In this document: positions 28,000-36,714 of the stretch, in pieces
Position numbering within the stretch: the stretch's first letter is position 1
How the letters are laid out: every line of letters starts with the position of its first letter
NCBI RefSeq assembly: GCF_002245625.1
Contig: NZ_NOIG01000001.1
Location: forward strand, 393,114-457,113
From: Acidovorax kalamii
Lineage (GTDB): Bacteria > Pseudomonadota > Gammaproteobacteria > Burkholderiales > Burkholderiaceae_C
Direction of reading: 5' to 3'
DNA: 64,000 bases
Notes under the pieces: model-generated
The model's database searches: none
The model's input: only the letters and a program-made list of their open reading frames with translations
Told to the model about the DNA's origin: nothing
Translations under genes and position numbers: made by a program

Positions 28000-29496
28000 A
28001 TGACCGATTTGCTATTGAAGAAAAACTCCACCGATGGAGCCCTCGCAGTGCGCAAGCGCAGCCTGCTGGCGCCCCTGGCCGCCGCCCTGGTGCTGGCCGG
28101 TTGCATGACCCAGCCCGTGGCCCCCGCGCCGCATGCGGGTGTGCCCGTGCCCGCCAGCTTCACCGCAGGGGGCGACGCGTTGCCCACGGCCCCCTGGACG
28201 ATCGCCGCCCCCGCCGAGGCGCAGCCGCGCGGCGAGTGGTGGTTGGGCTTTCAAGACCCGGTGCTGGCCGATCTGGTGCAGCGCGCGGGCCAGGCCAACA
28301 CCAGCATCCAGCAGGCCGCCGCGCGCCTGGCCGAGGCCCGCTCGCTGCTGCGCTCTGCCGATGCCGCGCGCTCGGTGCAAGTGGGCGCCTCGGCCGGTGT
28401 GACGCGCCAGGCAGGCGCTGCCACCACGGGCAGCGCAGCACCCGCCACGCTGGGCACCGCGGGGCTCAACGCCTCGTACGAGCTGGACCTGTTCGGCCGT
28501 CTCTCGCAAACCAGCGACGCCGCACGGCTGGACGCCGATGCGCGCGAAGCCCTGCTGCAAAGCACGCGCCTGATGGTGCAGGCCGATGTGGCGCAAACCT
28601 ACCTGCAGCTGCGCGCCGTGCAGGCCGAGCAGGTGCTGGTGCAAGAGAGTCTGGCCGCGTACCAGGACACCCTGCGCCTCACCCAGCGCCGCCTGCAGGC
28701 GGGCGACGTGGCCGAGCTGGACGTGGCCCGTGTGCAGACCGAGGTGGCCGCTACCGAGTCCGATGCCCTGGCCTTGCAGCGCCAGCAGGCCCTGCTGACC
28801 AACGCGCTGGCCGTGCTGGCAGGCGAGGTGGCCAGCGGCTTTGTGCTGCCGCCCGCGACGGGCGATGCCGCGTTGCCGGTGATCCCCCCCGGCGTGCCCG
28901 GCACGGTGCTGGCCCGCCGACCTGATGTGTCGGCCGCGCAAGCCGCCGTGCTGGCCGCGCAAGCGCGCGTGGGCGTGGCGCAGAAGGCCTGGTTCCCGGC
29001 CGTCACGCTCACGGGCAATGCGGGGCATGCGTCGCCCGAGCTGGGCGATCTGTTCAAGTGGTCCGCCCGTGCCTGGGGCGTGAGTGCACTGCTGTCGCTG
29101 CCGATCTTTGACGGCGGCCAGCGCGATGCGCAGATCGAGGGCGCGAAGGCGCGCCTGGAGGCTGCGCTGGCTGACCATCGGGGGCAGGTGCTGAACGCGT
29201 TTCGGGACGTGGAGGATCAGCTGACCTCGCTGCGTCTTCTGTCCGGCCAGGCCGAGGCGCAGGGGCGGGCGGTGACAGCTGCGCGGCGGGCCACGCAGTT
29301 GTCGGATGTGCGGTATCGCAATGGGCTGGTGAGTCAGTTGGAGTTGCTGGACGCGCGGCGCAGCGAGTTGCGCAATCGGCGGCAGGAGCTGCAGGTGCGG
29401 ACGGCGCAGTATGTGGCGACGGTGGGGTTGATTCGGGCGCTCGGTGGAGGGTGGGGGGAGCAGCCTGCGGTGAAGTTGGCGCAGATGTCGCAATAG
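28000..29496 (+). CDS. RND outer-membrane efflux lipoprotein (NodT/OprM type), 498 aa
   Basis: TolC-like channel of the tripartite pump. The lipobox LVLAGC precedes MTQP, so the mature N-terminal Cys is acylated. Two OEP repeats are visible, beginning around GEWWLGFQDPVLADLVQRAG and again in ARRPDVSAAQAAVLAAQARV. AGGAG at 27989-27993 precedes the ATG. It lies 91 bp after the permease stop and is the last gene of the operon; the strong hairpin at 29515-29547 follows. Confidence 0.94.
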   Translation: MTDLLLKKNSTDGALAVRKRSLLAPLAAALVLAGCMTQPVAPAPHAGVPVPASFTAGGDALPTAPWTIAAPAEAQPRGEWWLGFQDPVLADLVQRAGQANTSIQQAAARLAEARSLLRSADAARSVQVGASAGVTRQAGAATTGSAAPATLGTAGLNASYELDLFGRLSQTSDAARLDADAREALLQSTRLMVQADVAQTYLQLRAVQAEQVLVQESLAAYQDTLRLTQRRLQAGDVAELDVARVQTEVAATESDALALQRQQALLTNALAVLAGEVASGFVLPPATGDAALPVIPPGVPGTVLARRPDVSAAQAAVLAAQARVGVAQKAWFPAVTLTGNAGHASPELGDLFKWSARAWGVSALLSLPIFDGGQRDAQIEGAKARLEAALADHRGQVLNAFRDVEDQLTSLRLLSGQAEAQGRAVTAARRATQLSDVRYRNGLVSQLELLDARRSELRNRRQELQVRTAQYVATVGLIRALGGGWGEQPAVKLAQMSQ

Positions 29497-30436
29497 TTGT
29501 TCGGAGGTCTTTTGGCTGCTAGCGCTTAATGGATAAGCGCTAGCAGCTATTGTTTTCATAGTGCAGGATGTTTTCCAAATGTTGGGGCTGCGTCTGTCGG
29601 AGCCTTGGTGTGCTGGTTTGGAAGGTGTGCCTGTGTTCAGGGCGGAGGCCGGGAGTCGCCCGGCGTGCGAGTAACTTTCTTTCGCGTCGCCGAAAGAAAG
29701 TCACCAAAGAAAGGGCGACCCCCAGTCTGCGACCCCTTCGCTGCGCTCCGGGGCAAACCTGCGGCGGGGCGGTTGCGGGATGCGCCGCAGAACTCACTGC
29801 GCTGCTTCGCAGCTCCGCTCGGACAACTGCGGCGAGTCAGATCACGAAGCATGGGCGCTCCGACGCCCATGCCACCCCGCAACCGCCCCGCCGCAGGCGC
29901 AGCCAGCAGGGGTGGGACAGCCGAACAGCCATACGGCCCTTTGCTTCGCTCGGCCTCGCGGTCGCGGCGCGCAGCGCCTGCGCGTTCGGGGCCGAGCGCA
30001 GCGCAGCGAAGCAATGGCCCGTGTGGATGTCCGTTCCCCGGGGTTCCCTTAAGGATGCGCCGAGGAGCGCAGGTTTTGGCGGATCAGGGCTCGCGTCTGT
30101 TTGAGTGACGCGAAGCGGCGCGAGTTTAGCGAGACCCCGCCAAAACCGAGCACCGCAGGTTGCCCGTAGCGAAGCGAAGGGACGCAGCGTGTAGGGTCGC
30201 TTTCTCTTTGGTGACTTTCTCTTGGCGAGGCAAGAGAAAGTTACTGCGCCGCCGGGCGCACACCCCGGTTCCCGCCCTGAATCCAGGCATGCCGCACAGA
30301 TTCGCGAGCGGGCGTGCACTGGCATCGACAAGCTCAGCACGAACGGGCAGAGCGCGAACCAATAACTATAAAAACAATAGCTGCCAGCGCTTATCCCACA
30401 AGCGCTAACGGCCAAAAATCCTAAAAATCCTCTCCA
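29497..30436. repeat. Gene-free composite element of nested inverted repeats
   Basis: No credible gene is present in these 940 bp. Outer arms at 29511-29562 and 30366-30417 are inverted, imperfect copies of each other, each itself a hairpin. Inner arms of about 85 bp at 29638-29721 and 30194-30279 are again inverted copies (GTAACTTTCTTTC and AAAGTCACCAAAGA on the left). Within them are further perfect dyads: 29758-29779 with 29876-29897 (22 bp), 29851-29857 with 29864-29870, and 30072-30082 with 30137-30147 (11 bp). The symmetric layout suggests a unit, perhaps a mobilised non-autonomous element or a strongly folded RNA. Confidence 0.75.
29515..29547 (+). terminator. Strong hairpin after the RND operon (also outer arm of the element)
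   Basis: A perfect 14-bp stem GCTGCTAGCGCTTA / TAAGCGCTAGCAGC with a 5-base loop starts 18 bp after the last efflux gene. It is followed by the T-rich TATTGTTTTC. It probably terminates the RND transcript, and it also belongs to a dispersed Comamonadaceae repeat whose inverted partner is at 30366-30417. Confidence 0.65.
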
Positions 30437-31609
30437 TCACCCCTTCAACCACCCCCTCAACCGCTCCACCCCTTCCCCCAACCGCCCCACATCCCGACTC
30501 GCAAAACACCACCGCAACCACCCCGACGCTTCCCCCCCAAACGCACTGCCCGGCGCCAACCCCAACCCCGCCTCCCGCACCAACCGCTTGGCGAGTGGCA
30601 AACACTCGTCATGCCCGTCGATGTGAAAGAACGCATACATGCCCCCACGCGGCGTAGCCACCGACACCCCCGGCACATCGGCCAGCAACGGCACCAGCGT
30701 GTCCCGGCAGGTCTTCAGATGCGCCACCAGCGCAGGCGTCACCTCCTCCGTGCGCTGCAGCGCCACCGTGGCTGCGCGCTGCACAAACACCGGCGCGCAC
30801 GAGGTGTTGAACTCGATCAGCTTGCCGACGGCATGCGTCAGCGATGGCGGCAGCACCAGCCAGCCCAGGCGCCAGCCGGTCATCAGAAAACTCTTGGAAA
30901 AACTGTGCGTCACGATCAGCCGGTCCTCGGGCTCAGCCACGTCCAGAAAGCTGGGTGCGGCGCCGTTGGCCGTGTCGCCTGCGTAGTACAGCCGCTCATA
31001 CACCTCGTCCGCCAAAATCCACGTACCCGTGCGGCGGCAGTGCGCCAGAATGGTGGCTTGCTCCTCACGTGTCAGCGTCCAGCCTGTGGGGTTGTTGGGC
31101 GCGTTGACCACCAGCAGGCGCGTGCCGGGCGTGATGGCGGCCAGCAGCGCATCCATGTCCAGGCGCCAAGCGCCCTGTGCGTCGGCCACCAGCGGCACGG
31201 TGCGCACCTGTGCGCCCAGAATGCGTGGCTGCGCCACCAGGTTGGGCCACACGGGCGTCACCAGCACCACCTCGTCGCCCGCGTCCACCAGGGCCTGCAC
31301 GGCCACCATCAGGCCGTTCACGCCGCCGGACGTCACTGCGATGTGGTCGAACCACGCATCGGTGTGCTGCTGCGGGTGCAGGCCGTGCATGTAGCCTGCA
31401 ATCGCGTGGCGCAACTCGGGCAGGCCGAGGTTGTGGGCGTAAAAGGTTTCACCGTGCTGCAGCGACGCAATGGCCGCCTCACGGATGAAATCGGGCGTCA
31501 CCTCGTCGCTCTCGCCAAACCAGAACTTGAGCACATCGCTGCGCCCCAGGCCTTCGTTGGCCACTTCGCGGATGCGCGACTCTTCGAGGCTTTGGACTAC
31601 TTCTCGCAT
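30437..31609 (-). CDS. Pyridoxal-phosphate aminotransferase, class I/II, 390 aa
   Basis: Fold type I aminotransferase. It has substrate-entry residues FYAHNLGLPELRHAIAGY, the NAPNNPTGW motif (about residues 169-177), Asp201 in LADEVYERL that contacts the pyridine nitrogen, and the Schiff-base lysine Lys239 in HSFSKSFLMTGWRLGW. A C-terminal arginine for the substrate carboxylate is expected near LRWCFASRDVGR. AAGGAG lies eight bases ahead of the ATG. Amino-acid specificity is not determinable. It is divergent from the dehydrogenase gene. Confidence 0.9.
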   Translation of the reverse strand: MREVVQSLEESRIREVANEGLGRSDVLKFWFGESDEVTPDFIREAAIASLQHGETFYAHNLGLPELRHAIAGYMHGLHPQQHTDAWFDHIAVTSGGVNGLMVAVQALVDAGDEVVLVTPVWPNLVAQPRILGAQVRTVPLVADAQGAWRLDMDALLAAITPGTRLLVVNAPNNPTGWTLTREEQATILAHCRRTGTWILADEVYERLYYAGDTANGAAPSFLDVAEPEDRLIVTHSFSKSFLMTGWRLGWLVLPPSLTHAVGKLIEFNTSCAPVFVQRAATVALQRTEEVTPALVAHLKTCRDTLVPLLADVPGVSVATPRGGMYAFFHIDGHDECLPLAKRLVREAGLGLAPGSAFGGEASGWLRWCFASRDVGRLGEGVERLRGWLKG

Positions 31610-31697
31610 GCAATCTCCTTGAAATACACAGCCATCATCGCAGGCGTATAGTCGTTTTTTCGATTTTTTCACCACCTTGGCTGACCAACCAACGCTC

Positions 31698-33134
31698 ATG
31701 ACCTATCCCAACACCCAGCTCTTCATCGCAGGCCAGTGGCAAGACGCCGCCGAAGGCAAGACCCTTGCCGTGTTCAACCCCGCCACGGGCAAGGAAATCG
31801 GCCGCGTGGCCCATGCCACCAAGGTGGATCTGGACCGCGCCCTGGACGCCGCACAAAAGGGTTTTGAAGCCTGGCGCGACATGCCTGCCGCCGAGCGCGC
31901 CAAGACCATGCGCCGCGCAGCGGCCCTGATGCGCGAGCGCGCCGAGGCCATTGCCGCCATCATGGTGCAAGAGCAGGGCAAGCCCCTGGCCGAGGCCAAG
32001 GTCGAGACCATGGCATCTGCCGACATCATTGAATGGTTTGCCGACGAGTCGCTGCGCGTGTACGGCCGCATCGTGCCCTCGCGCAACCTCAAGGCGCAGC
32101 AGATGGTGCTGAAGGACCCGGTGGGCCCTGTAGCGGCCTTCACGCCATGGAACTTCCCCATCAACCAGGTGGTGCGCAAGCTGGCCGCCGCGCTGGCTGC
32201 GGGCTGCTCCATCCTGGTCAAGGCGCCTGAAGAAACCCCCGCCAGCCCGGCCGAGCTGATCCGCGCATTTGCCGACGCAGGCGTGCCCGTGGGCACCGTG
32301 GGACTGGTGTACGGTGACCCGGCTGAAATCTCCAGCTACCTGATCCCGCACCCCATCATCCGCAAGGTCACGTTCACCGGCTCCACGCCCGTGGGCAAGC
32401 AGCTGGCCGCGCTGGCCGGCAAGCACATGAAGCGCGTGACCATGGAGCTGGGCGGCCACGCACCGGTCATCGTGGCTGAAGACGCCGACCTGGAACTGGC
32501 CATCAAGATCAGCAGCGGCGCCAAGTTCCGCAACGCGGGGCAGGTCTGCATTTCGCCCACGCGCTATCTGGTGCACGAAAGCGTCCGTGCCGACTTTGTG
32601 GCCGCGTTTGCCAAGTACGCGCAGGGCCTGAAGGTGGGTGACGGCCTGACGGCGGGCACGCAGATGGGCCCGCTGGCCAACCCGCGCCGCATCACCGCCA
32701 TGGCCGACTTGCTGGCCGATGCGGTGCAGCAGGGCGCCAAGGTGCTGGCCGGTGGCGAGCGCATTGGCAGCGAAGGCAACTTCTTTGCGCCCACGGTGCT
32801 GAACGACGTGCCCTTGTCGGCCCGCATCGTCAACGAAGAACCCTTCGGCCCCGTGGCTGCCGTGCGTGGTTTCACCAAGATCGAGGATGCCATTGCCGAA
32901 GCCAACCGCCTGCCGTTTGGCCTGGCTGGCTATGCCTTCACCACGTCGCTGAAGAACGCCCACCTGCTGGCCCAGCGCCTGGAAGTGGGCATGCTCTGGA
33001 TCAACCAGGCCGCCGCCCCTGCGGCCGAGCTGCCGTTTGGCGGCCTGAAGGACTCGGGCTACGGCTCCGAAGGCGGCCCTGAAGCCATCGAGGCGCACAT
33101 GAACACGCGCCTAGTGTCGATCATGAACGTGTAA
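31698..33134 (+). CDS. NAD(P)-dependent aldehyde dehydrogenase, succinate-semialdehyde type, 478 aa
   Basis: Aldehyde dehydrogenase superfamily. Visible are the nucleotide-fold residues [31 protein letters not shown], the general-base Glu in ELGGHAP (about residue 251) and the nucleophile Cys in GQVCISPTR (about 284). The segment [11 protein letters not shown] is also typical. It is closest in my judgement to GabD-type succinate-semialdehyde dehydrogenases; related alpha-ketoglutarate-semialdehyde or glutarate-semialdehyde enzymes cannot be excluded. An in-frame TTG at 31677 is less likely. The aminotransferase starts 88 bp away in the opposite direction. Confidence 0.85.
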   Translation: MTYPNTQLFIAGQWQDAAEGKTLAVFNPATGKEIGRVAHATKVDLDRALDAAQKGFEAWRDMPAAERAKTMRRAAALMRERAEAIAAIMVQEQGKPLAEAKVETMASADIIEWFADESLRVYGRIVPSRNLKAQQMVLKDPVGPVAAFTPWNFPINQVVRKLAAALAAGCSILVKAPEETPASPAELIRAFADAGVPVGTVGLVYGDPAEISSYLIPHPIIRKVTFTGSTPVGKQLAALAGKHMKRVTMELGGHAPVIVAEDADLELAIKISSGAKFRNAGQVCISPTRYLVHESVRADFVAAFAKYAQGLKVGDGLTAGTQMGPLANPRRITAMADLLADAVQQGAKVLAGGERIGSEGNFFAPTVLNDVPLSARIVNEEPFGPVAAVRGFTKIEDAIAEANRLPFGLAGYAFTTSLKNAHLLAQRLEVGMLWINQAAAPAAELPFGGLKDSGYGSEGGPEAIEAHMNTRLVSIMNV

Positions 33135-33191
33135 AGCATGCCCCGCCGGGCGGCACGCGTTGGTGCGTGTCGCCTGCATCGAGTGGTGAAC

Positions 33192-33246
33192 AAGGGCCTG
33201 CGGGCTGTCTCCCGGGAGTTTTCCGCGAGGCTGCGCGCAGGCCCTT
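33192..33246 (+). terminator. Possible terminator after the aldehyde dehydrogenase
   Basis: Arms AAGGGCCTGCG (33192-33202) and CGCAGGCCCTT (33236-33246) pair perfectly across a 33-base loop that can itself fold (CTCCCGGGAG). It is followed by TGCTTTGTTG. The T-tract is weak. Confidence 0.5.
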
Positions 33247-33347
33247 TGCTTTGTTGTGGTGCGGCGGTACGCGCGGGGCTGCTGCAGTACGGCAAGATGC
33301 AATGGTGACGTGTGTGGAGGAAGGATTTGACACAGCCCATTAAAAAC

Positions 33348-33359
33348 ATATCATGATAT
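33348..33359. promoter_or_regulatory. Palindrome ATATCATGATAT ahead of the marR gene
   Basis: A perfect 12-bp palindrome followed by TATATCTAGG, 19 bp before the marR start. MarR-family regulators usually bind such short AT-rich dyads in their own promoter. Autoregulation is inferred. Confidence 0.5.
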
Positions 33360-33377
33360 ATATCTAGGTGGCAAAAC

Positions 33378-33938
33378 ATGATCGAAGACATCGTCAAGGA
33401 ACTCGGTTTTCTTACCCTCGGCACCCGCTTCAAGCGCATTGGCGAGGCGCTGCAGGCACAAACCCAGGCGCTGCTGACCGAGCACGGCATTGGCATGCCT
33501 GCGGCGCACTTCCCGCTGCTGGCCGCGCTGAACTGGCACGGCCCGCTGGGGGTGGGCGAACTGAGCCAGGCCGTGGGCGTGAGCCAGCCCGTGGTCACCC
33601 GCTCGCTCAAAGGCCTGGAGGACAGCGGCCTGGTGGTGTCCGAAGCGGTGGAGGGCGACCGGCGCATACGGCGTGTGGCGCTCAGCCCCGAGGGGCAGGC
33701 CCTGGTCCGGCGCGCCCAGCGCGAGGTCTGGCCCGTGATCGAAGCCTCGGTGGCCCAGGTGTGTGCATCGCTTGAAGGCCCTTTGCTGCAGCAACTCGCG
33801 GCGCTGGAGGTGGGCCTGCAGCGCACCTCGTTGCTACAACGCTCGGCGGCCGCCATTGCGAGTGAGCCGTCCCCGCGCAAGCGCAAAACCCCCGCCCTCA
33901 GCAAGCCCGCAAAAAAGACCCAGGAAACCTCACGATGA
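33378..33938 (+). CDS. MarR-family transcriptional regulator, 186 aa
   Basis: Winged helix-turn-helix dimer. LGVGELSQAVGVSQPVVTRSLKGLEDSGLV is the recognition region, quoted here only by its ends LGVGELS and EDSGLV. The wing VEGDRRIRRVALSPEG follows. The N-terminal helix FLTLGTRFKRIGEALQAQTQ and C-terminal helices form the dimer interface. The last 25 residues are Lys/Pro/Ser-rich and disordered-looking. It overlaps the downstream acetyltransferase by 4 bp (ATGA), so it likely controls or works with it. Confidence 0.92.
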   Translation: MIEDIVKELGFLTLGTRFKRIGEALQAQTQALLTEHGIGMPAAHFPLLAALNWHGPLGVGELSQAVGVSQPVVTRSLKGLEDSGLVVSEAVEGDRRIRRVALSPEGQALVRRAQREVWPVIEASVAQVCASLEGPLLQQLAALEVGLQRTSLLQRSAAAIASEPSPRKRKTPALSKPAKKTQETSR

Positions 33939-34621
33939 ACACCACCAACAATCCCTTCGACCGGCCCGTCTGGGCATCCCTGGCCTATGCGCCCCTCCTG
34001 GCCGAAGGTGGCGACGAGGCCCGGCGCTACCGGCGTGATGTCAACCTGTTTGCATCCGCCCGGGACGACGGTGACGGCACCAGCCTGGCGGCCCTGGCCC
34101 CGCTGGTGGCCGAGGGCGAGGCCGTGTTTGTGCTGCAAGCCCAGCCTGCCCCCGTGCCCCTCGGCCTGCAGGCCCTGCGCCGCGCCGAGGGCGTGCAGAT
34201 GCTGGCCACGCAGGCGATTGCGCCCGAGCCCGGCAAGGAAGACATCGTGGAGCTGGGCGACGCCGATGCCGCCGAGATGCTCGCCCTGGCCCAGCTCACC
34301 GAGCCCGGCCCGTTCCTGCCCCGCACCCACACCATGGGCCGCTTCATCGGCATCCGCGTGGGCGGCCGCCTGGCGGCCATGGCGGGCGAGCGCATGCGCT
34401 TTGCGGGCGGCACTGAGGTGAGCGGTGTCTGCACCCACCCCGACTTTCGCGGCCACGGCTTTGCACGCAGGCTGTCGTCCGTGGTGGCGCATGCCATCCA
34501 GCAGCGGGGCGACCAGGCGTTTTTGCACGCGTGGGCGACGAACACAGCGGCGATTGCTTTGTATGAAAGCCTGGGGTTTCGCATCCGCACCGGCGTACAT
34601 GTGGTGGTGCTGGGGCGGTGA
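33935..34621 (+). CDS. GNAT-family N-acetyltransferase, 228 aa
   Basis: The C-terminal half carries the acetyl-CoA binding motif A, VSGVCTHPDFRGHGFARRLS (about residues 160-179), followed by FLHAWATNTAAIALYESLGF and RIRTGVHVVVLGR, typical of FR47-like members. The N-terminal half (FASARDDGDGTSLAALAPLV) is specific to this subgroup. The substrate is unknown. Translationally coupled to the MarR gene. Confidence 0.88.
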   Translation: MNTTNNPFDRPVWASLAYAPLLAEGGDEARRYRRDVNLFASARDDGDGTSLAALAPLVAEGEAVFVLQAQPAPVPLGLQALRRAEGVQMLATQAIAPEPGKEDIVELGDADAAEMLALAQLTEPGPFLPRTHTMGRFIGIRVGGRLAAMAGERMRFAGGTEVSGVCTHPDFRGHGFARRLSSVVAHAIQQRGDQAFLHAWATNTAAIALYESLGFRIRTGVHVVVLGR

Positions 34622-34713
34622 AGAAATTTCGGACAAGTTGCTGCATGCTGCGGCAGTGCCCGTTCCTGTGCGGTTGGCCGTTACCATTCCTTCCGTGACG
34701 GAGGTATCGGCCC

Positions 34714-35499
34714 ATGCTGTTGACGCGACTGCTTGTTCCATGGTTGGCTTTGTTTTGCGCCTTGCCCGCTATCGCGGGCATGGAGAGAGAAAGCCACAGC
34801 ACCCGTGGCGGATTGTTCTTTGCTTTGCTGCCGCCCGATGCCGAGCGGGTGATGGCACGTTTTGATGACAAGGCCCAGCTACAGCGGCTGGTGCAGCACT
34901 GCAATGCGGACAAGGCGGTGTTTGCATTGCAAGGCGGCGTGAAGTACCGGTGCAAGGCCGAGGTGTTCAAGACTCAGTCCGGCGCCGACGACTGGGACGT
35001 GACAGGGGTGACCGTGCAAGGCCCGGCCCGCCAGAGTGAGCGCAGGCAGTACGCGCTGTTTTCGATGGCGCCACCCGCCACGCCCCGGTGGGACGTGCGC
35101 AAGATCGACCCTGACCTCCGCACCGAACTGCAGACCTACATCCAGTCCGACACGCGCCGCTTTGGCGCACTGTTGCGCCAACTGAAGTGGGACGATGCCA
35201 GGTCGATCCAGCAGCCCCACGACGCCCCCGGCGCGCGCACCACGGTGGTGGTGCCTGGCAAGGTGGTGCGCGACGCGGACGCGTTCTACCAAGCGCAAAG
35301 GCACCATGTGTTTGTGCGCAGCAGCCAGGGCACTTATGCCTACATGGGTGAGGTGCCTGGCACCCCTGAGAGCCATGTCGATATCGATGGCAACGACCTG
35401 CCCGGGCTGGTGGTGGAGGAAGGGTGTGATGGCTGGTGCATCAGCCTGTGGCGCCTGACCGGCGGGCTGCGGCAGGTGGGGCGGTTTGGGGGGCATTGA
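34714..35499 (+). CDS. Secreted protein of unknown function, 261 aa
   Basis: A signal peptide (MLLTRLLVPWLALFCALPAIAG) is followed by a soluble periplasmic domain with three Cys pairs or more (HCNADK, YRCKAE, EGCDGWC). I find no known catalytic motif. GGAGG lies about ten bases ahead of the start. Neighbours give no pathway hint. Confidence 0.65.
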   Translation: MLLTRLLVPWLALFCALPAIAGMERESHSTRGGLFFALLPPDAERVMARFDDKAQLQRLVQHCNADKAVFALQGGVKYRCKAEVFKTQSGADDWDVTGVTVQGPARQSERRQYALFSMAPPATPRWDVRKIDPDLRTELQTYIQSDTRRFGALLRQLKWDDARSIQQPHDAPGARTTVVVPGKVVRDADAFYQAQRHHVFVRSSQGTYAYMGEVPGTPESHVDIDGNDLPGLVVEEGCDGWCISLWRLTGGLRQVGRFGGH

Positions 35500-35639
35500 T
35501 GCCGCTGTATGTCTGCTCGGCACCCGCCATGTGGCAGACACTGCCCATCGGTGAAAGTCCCATGCGCCCGGCACATGTCCATTCGGACGCCCCGTCGCTG
35601 CCGTAGCATGTCCGCCTGTCCACACGCCAGCTGTACCCG

Positions 35640-36041
35640 ATGCCTTCGATAGCACGTGCCACCAGAATTTTTCTGATCTGCGGACTGGCGGCCCATGCCG
35701 TGTGGCATGGCTACACCGCCGACCTTGCTGGCGAGACCGCCTGGGGCGGCTATGCCAAAGCGGCCGCCTGTGCTGTTGCCGCCATGGGCCTGTGGCGGGG
35801 CGTGATGTGGGGGCTCAGTCTGGCCAGCGTGGTGTGGATGATCGAGTGCTTGCGCTGGACGATGCGCTACTTCCTCTCTGCTGGCGAGCTGCGCGTGCCG
35901 CTGCTTTTGGACAGTCTTGTGGGCTCACCCACCCCGCTCCCGGTGCACATCGTTCTGGTCCTGGTGTTCGCTGTGGGCATGCTGGCGCCGTTGGTGGTGT
36001 TGGGGCGGCGTGGTGAAGGATTTCGGGGGGCGGCGTGGTGA
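35640..36041 (+). CDS. Small integral membrane protein of unknown function, 133 aa
   Basis: Three or four hydrophobic segments: IFLICGLAAHAVWHGYTA, AAACAVAAMGLWRGVMWGLS with ASVVWMIECLRW, and VHIVLVLVFAVGMLAPLVVL near the C-terminus. No family recognised. Its stop (36039-36041) is 3 bp before a possible start of the next ORF. Confidence 0.6.
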   Translation: MPSIARATRIFLICGLAAHAVWHGYTADLAGETAWGGYAKAAACAVAAMGLWRGVMWGLSLASVVWMIECLRWTMRYFLSAGELRVPLLLDSLVGSPTPLPVHIVLVLVFAVGMLAPLVVLGRRGEGFRGAAW

Positions 36042-36083
36042 AGGATGGCTCGGGGCAGTGCGTACCAAAAAACCAAAATTCAG

Positions 36084-36482
36084 ATGACCATTAATAAGCA
36101 AGACCCTCAAGTGCCTGCCCTCAGGGATGCGGATTCGGAGCGTCCTATTCCTTCGGCTTGGCGACCGGTCATTTGTGAGATTGTTCGTGCGTTCGTGGGG
36201 CGAGACTACGCATTGAGCGTAGGTGTTCCCGGCGTTTCACCTGTGTCGTCTGAGACGGCAGAACATATCGAGAAATACATCCAGCATTACGGAGAGGAAT
36301 TGGTGGAACTCCCGGAGGAAACCTGGGATTCCTCCGTGTGCATCTGGATGGGAGTTCGGTGGGATGCGCTGATTGATCTCTGGACGTCTTCCGAGGGAAG
36401 AAGTGACCTTGTGCTCAGTCTCAGGGTGTCTGAGGACGGTAGCGGGTTCAAGTTTGATGTCTACATGGTCTACGTACCATAG
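36084..36482 (+). CDS. Uncharacterised small acidic protein, 132 aa, atypical base composition
   Basis: Soluble, acidic, Trp-rich protein (PSAWRPVICEIVRAFVGRDY, LPEETWDSSVCIWMGVRWDA, LIDLWTSSEGRSDLVLSLRV). GC is roughly 53% by eye against 65-70% for neighbours, suggesting recent acquisition. Size and composition resemble stand-alone immunity-type or DUF7668-like proteins, but I cannot prove it. ATG at 36045 would add 13 residues (MARGSAYQKTKIQ); the later start was chosen because the family-like part begins after it. The bidirectional terminator at 36584 ends the transcript. Confidence 0.65.
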   Translation: MTINKQDPQVPALRDADSERPIPSAWRPVICEIVRAFVGRDYALSVGVPGVSPVSSETAEHIEKYIQHYGEELVELPEETWDSSVCIWMGVRWDALIDLWTSSEGRSDLVLSLRVSEDGSGFKFDVYMVYVP

Positions 36483-36583
36483 CGCGTGTCATGCGGGTTC
36501 GGGCACGAACGGATTGAGTACTCCCGGACCAGTGCGTTGAACTTCGCCGCGTTCTTGGTAGCCGCCGCAAATCCTCGCAAAAC

Positions 36584-36619
36584 AAAGCCCCGGCTCATCG
36601 ATAAGCCGGGGCTTTTTTT
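36584..36619. terminator. Bidirectional intrinsic terminator
   Basis: AAAGCCCCGGCT (36584-36595) / AGCCGGGGCTTT (36604-36615) is a perfect 12-bp stem. It has seven T's on the right and an A-rich AAAAC on the left. It can end both the plus-strand small gene and the long minus-strand iron operon that stops at 36715. Confidence 0.88.
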
Positions 36620-36620
36620 G

Positions 36621-36650
36621 TTTGCTATTATTTTTATAGCTACCAAGGCT
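36621..36650. repeat. AT-rich GCTAT dispersed repeat (copy 2)
   Basis: TTTGCTATTATTTTTATAGC then TACCAAGGCT, closely similar to the copies at 5448 and 47311. It directly follows the bidirectional terminator. Confidence 0.65.
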
Positions 36651-36714
36651 TTTCCATAGCGCGGAGAAGCCCATTCTGGCTTGAATCTCTTCAAGCCAGC
36701 CTCTTCCCGTGCCC

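Noticed and set aside
29568..30415. Several 60-190 codon open frames in the nested-repeat element
   Set aside because: They cross inverted repeats on both strands, have Arg/Pro/Ala-rich composition and no ribosome-binding site or domain. The inverted-repeat structure is the better explanation.
36489..36674. Short minus-strand frame between the orphan gene and receptor 1
   Set aside because: It overlaps the bidirectional terminator and a dispersed repeat and has no start signal. A gene remnant is possible but unsupported.
36676..36699. CTGGCTTGAA/TTCAAGCCAG hairpin just beyond the receptor 1 stop
   Set aside because: A perfect stem, but no T-tract on either side; the real terminator is the T-flanked stem at 36584-36619.
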